From NCBI GenBank assembly GCA_900315585.1, contig OMZP01000007.1, positions 18,847-82,846 on the forward strand: DNA of 64,000 nt, in the 5' to 3' direction. The translations under genes and the position numbers were made by a program. Within the stretch, counting starts at the first letter, position 1. Every line of letters begins with the position of its first letter. The notes below the pieces were generated by a model. That model was not told where the DNA came from and made no database searches. It saw only the letters and a program-made list of their open reading frames with translations. The DNA comes from an uncultured Eubacteriales bacterium (GTDB taxonomy: Bacteria > Bacillota > Clostridia > Christensenellales > Aristaeellaceae). This document shows positions 62,186 to 64,000 of the stretch, one piece after another.

Positions 62186-64000
62186 GTCTCGCCCCACACG
62201 GGGCGAGTGGATTGAAATACCCCCGCCCCGGCTTCTCCGTGTCTGATGCGCGGCGTCTCGCCCCACACGGGGCGAGTGGATTGAAATAATATCGTTTTAT
62301 TACAGGCTTGGCGGGACGTACGTCTCGCCCCACACGGGGCGAGTGGATTGAAATACCCGACGCAAAAGCCGGTAAAGCTGCTGAAACGCGTCTCGCCCCA
62401 CACGGGGCGAGTGGATTGAAATTGGATGAATAAGGTCGGATGGGGTGAAGTGCTGGAGTCTCGCCCCACACGGGGCGAGTGGATTGAAATTGGGTGTCGG
62501 CGGTGCCCGCGGCGCGGGTCGCGGTCTCGCCCCACACGGGGCGAGTGGATTGAAATAGGACTTGCGGAAGTGTTTGCACTGGTGCCATGTGTCTCGCCCC
62601 ACACGGGGCGAGTGGATTGAAATATGCTTATAGTGTAAGGTTTTGCGCCCTTCGCCAGTCTCGCCCCACACGGGGCGAGTGGATTGAAATTATTCTGACA
62701 ATGAAGTGGGCGAAGTTGTTAGGAAGTCTCGCCCCACACGGGGCGAGTGGATTGAAATAATTAGCGTTGTCCAGTCCACGCCCAGCGCGTCGCCGTCTCG
62801 CCCCACACGGGGCGAGTGGATTGAAATTCCAGGCCTCTTCCAGATGCTTTCTGTGGCGTGTCTCGCCCCACACGGGGCGAGTGGATTGAAATTGGCTAAC
62901 ATTAACATCACTAAACCCTCGGCAAGTCTCGCCCCACACGGGGCGAGTGGATTGAAATAAGGCCCAGCTTCTTTGCAGCCATCAGCCGCCCGTCTCGCCC
63001 CACACGGGGCGAGTGGATTGAAATTAGAGAAGTATCATGTTTATGGGCGGCGATCCGGCGTCTCGCCCCACACGGGGCGAGTGGATTGAAATCGTGAAGC
63101 TGTGCAATGAGACCGTGACCGTATTCGTCTCGCCCCACACGGGGCGAGTGGATTGAAATGACTGCAGCACGGACTATCTGCTGGGCCTGACCGTCTCGCC
63201 CCACACGGGGCGAGTGGATTGAAATTCAGCTTGCTGCCCATGTCCAGCAGCTTTTCGTCGTCTCGCCCCACACGGGGCGAGTGGATTGAAATATAGATGC
63301 CCTGCTCGGTGTACAGCCAGGCCTTCGTCTCGCCCCACACGGGGCGAGTGGATTGAAATTTCTACTTCTCTCGATCTTGATTATTATGGCAAGTCTCGCC
63401 CCACACGGGGCGAGTGGATTGAAATATCACCGGCAACAAGATGTCGGAGGAGGAGCAGCAGTCTCGCCCCACACGGGGCGAGTGGATTGAAATAACAAGG
63501 GTATGGTTATATCAAATCATACCCGCGTCTCGCCCCACACGGGGCGAGTGGATTGAAATACGGCGGCGGTGACGCCCGCAAAGCCGTTACACAGTCTCGC
63601 CCCACACGGGGCGAGTGGATTGAAATGGAAAGGGCCTCCAGGGCGGCGGCGATGCGCTGGTCTCGCCCCACACGGGGCGAGTGGATTGAAATCCGTGAAA
63701 ACGTTAGCGCATTTGAGAGCGGGCGCAGTCTCGCCCCACACGGGGCGAGTGGATTGAAATATCTGCTCTGTCATTGTACTGTCCCCCAGAAGATCGTCTC
63801 GCCCCACACGGGGCGAGTGGATTGAAATTCCTATTCGTGGCGTATCCAAGCTGTGCCGCCGGTCTCGCCCCACACGGGGCGAGTGGATTGAAATAATTCC
63901 GGGGAATCACAGCTGAATAATGATGCAGTCTCGCCCCACACGGGGCGAGTGGATTGAAATAATATCGGTGGAACTGCAAAGTTTACCCCTGCCGAGTCTC
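62186..64000 (+). CRISPR. Type I-C CRISPR array, 27 complete repeats, continues beyond the window
   Basis: The 33-bp repeat starts GTCTCGCCCCACACGGGGCG and ends AGTGGATTGAAAT, with an internal palindrome CTCGCCCC / GGGGCGAG and the ATTGAAA(T) 3' handle. Copies start at 62186, 62255, 62322, 62390, 62458, 62524, 62591, 62658, 62726, 62795 and so on to 63928, with a 28th cut off at 63996. Spacers are 32-36 bases. All complete repeats that I read are identical. The leader end is at the left, next to cas2; the far end is not in the window. Confidence 0.98.

Noticed and set aside
62116..63979. Open frames running across the CRISPR array with GVGRD- or GARGASGLK-like repeats
   Set aside because: They are translations of the 33-bp repeat in different frames, not proteins.

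Overview
The window is 64 kb of a GC-rich Clostridia-like chromosome. The evidence is strong AGGAGG ribosome binding sites, consensus TTGACA-17-TATAAT promoters, a T-box, an FMN riboswitch, Jag/KhpB, pyruvate:ferredoxin oxidoreductase, CsoR, and many short Ala-rich signal peptides of the type found in uncultured gut Clostridia. The exact lineage is inference. Most genes lie on the minus strand. The intergenic spaces are unusually crowded with small palindromic repeats.

Region by region. 1-526 is the 3' end of cysK. 0.7-4 kb holds a putative phosphorelay/c-di-GMP set: a BTAD regulator, an HPt protein and a REC-GGDEF-EAL protein. 4.2-6.2 kb is a secreted FMN/FAD reductase. 6.3-10.1 kb is a compact type IV pilus-like operon (PilC, four pilin-like proteins, PilT). 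It is followed by a secreted transglutaminase-like protein and a membrane diguanylate cyclase. 12.9-20.6 kb holds an M18 aminopeptidase, a YgjP-like peptidase, an MreB-like protein, an amidohydrolase, a ZIP transporter, an XRE/zinc-ribbon regulator, and queT behind a long structured leader. 20.8-29.7 kb holds nifJ, a small pyrophosphatase-like protein, a TIM-barrel/acyl-CoA synthetase fusion, and a degenerate LeuA homologue behind a leucine-type T-box. 31-34.2 kb is a csoR-copA copper unit in which copA carries a CopZ-like tail with its own internal start. 34.2-37.1 kb is the rpmH-rnpA-yidD-yidC-jag cluster. 37.4-51.6 kb holds an acyltransferase, a secreted protein, ribU with its FMN riboswitch, a two-component system, galE, recR-ybaB, a Wzm/Wzt-type polysaccharide exporter, cinA and a PadR/CPBP pair.

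51.7-64 kb looks like an acquired defence island. Two tRNA-Met genes are followed by a tyrosine integrase, an XRE regulator that appears co-transcribed with cas3, a complete type I-C set (cas3, cas5, cas8 with internal cas11, cas7, cas4, cas1, cas2), a leader, and an array of 27 full repeats that runs off the window.

The most notable non-gene signal is a family of inverted heptamer-repeat elements at gene ends. Their units carry TAG or TGA every seven bases, and in four genes they supply the stop codon. Other points worth a second look are the CopA/CopZ internal start, the isomerase-ligase fusion, the metal-site-less LeuA homologue, the operators between the integrase and the cas3 unit, and the queT leader.
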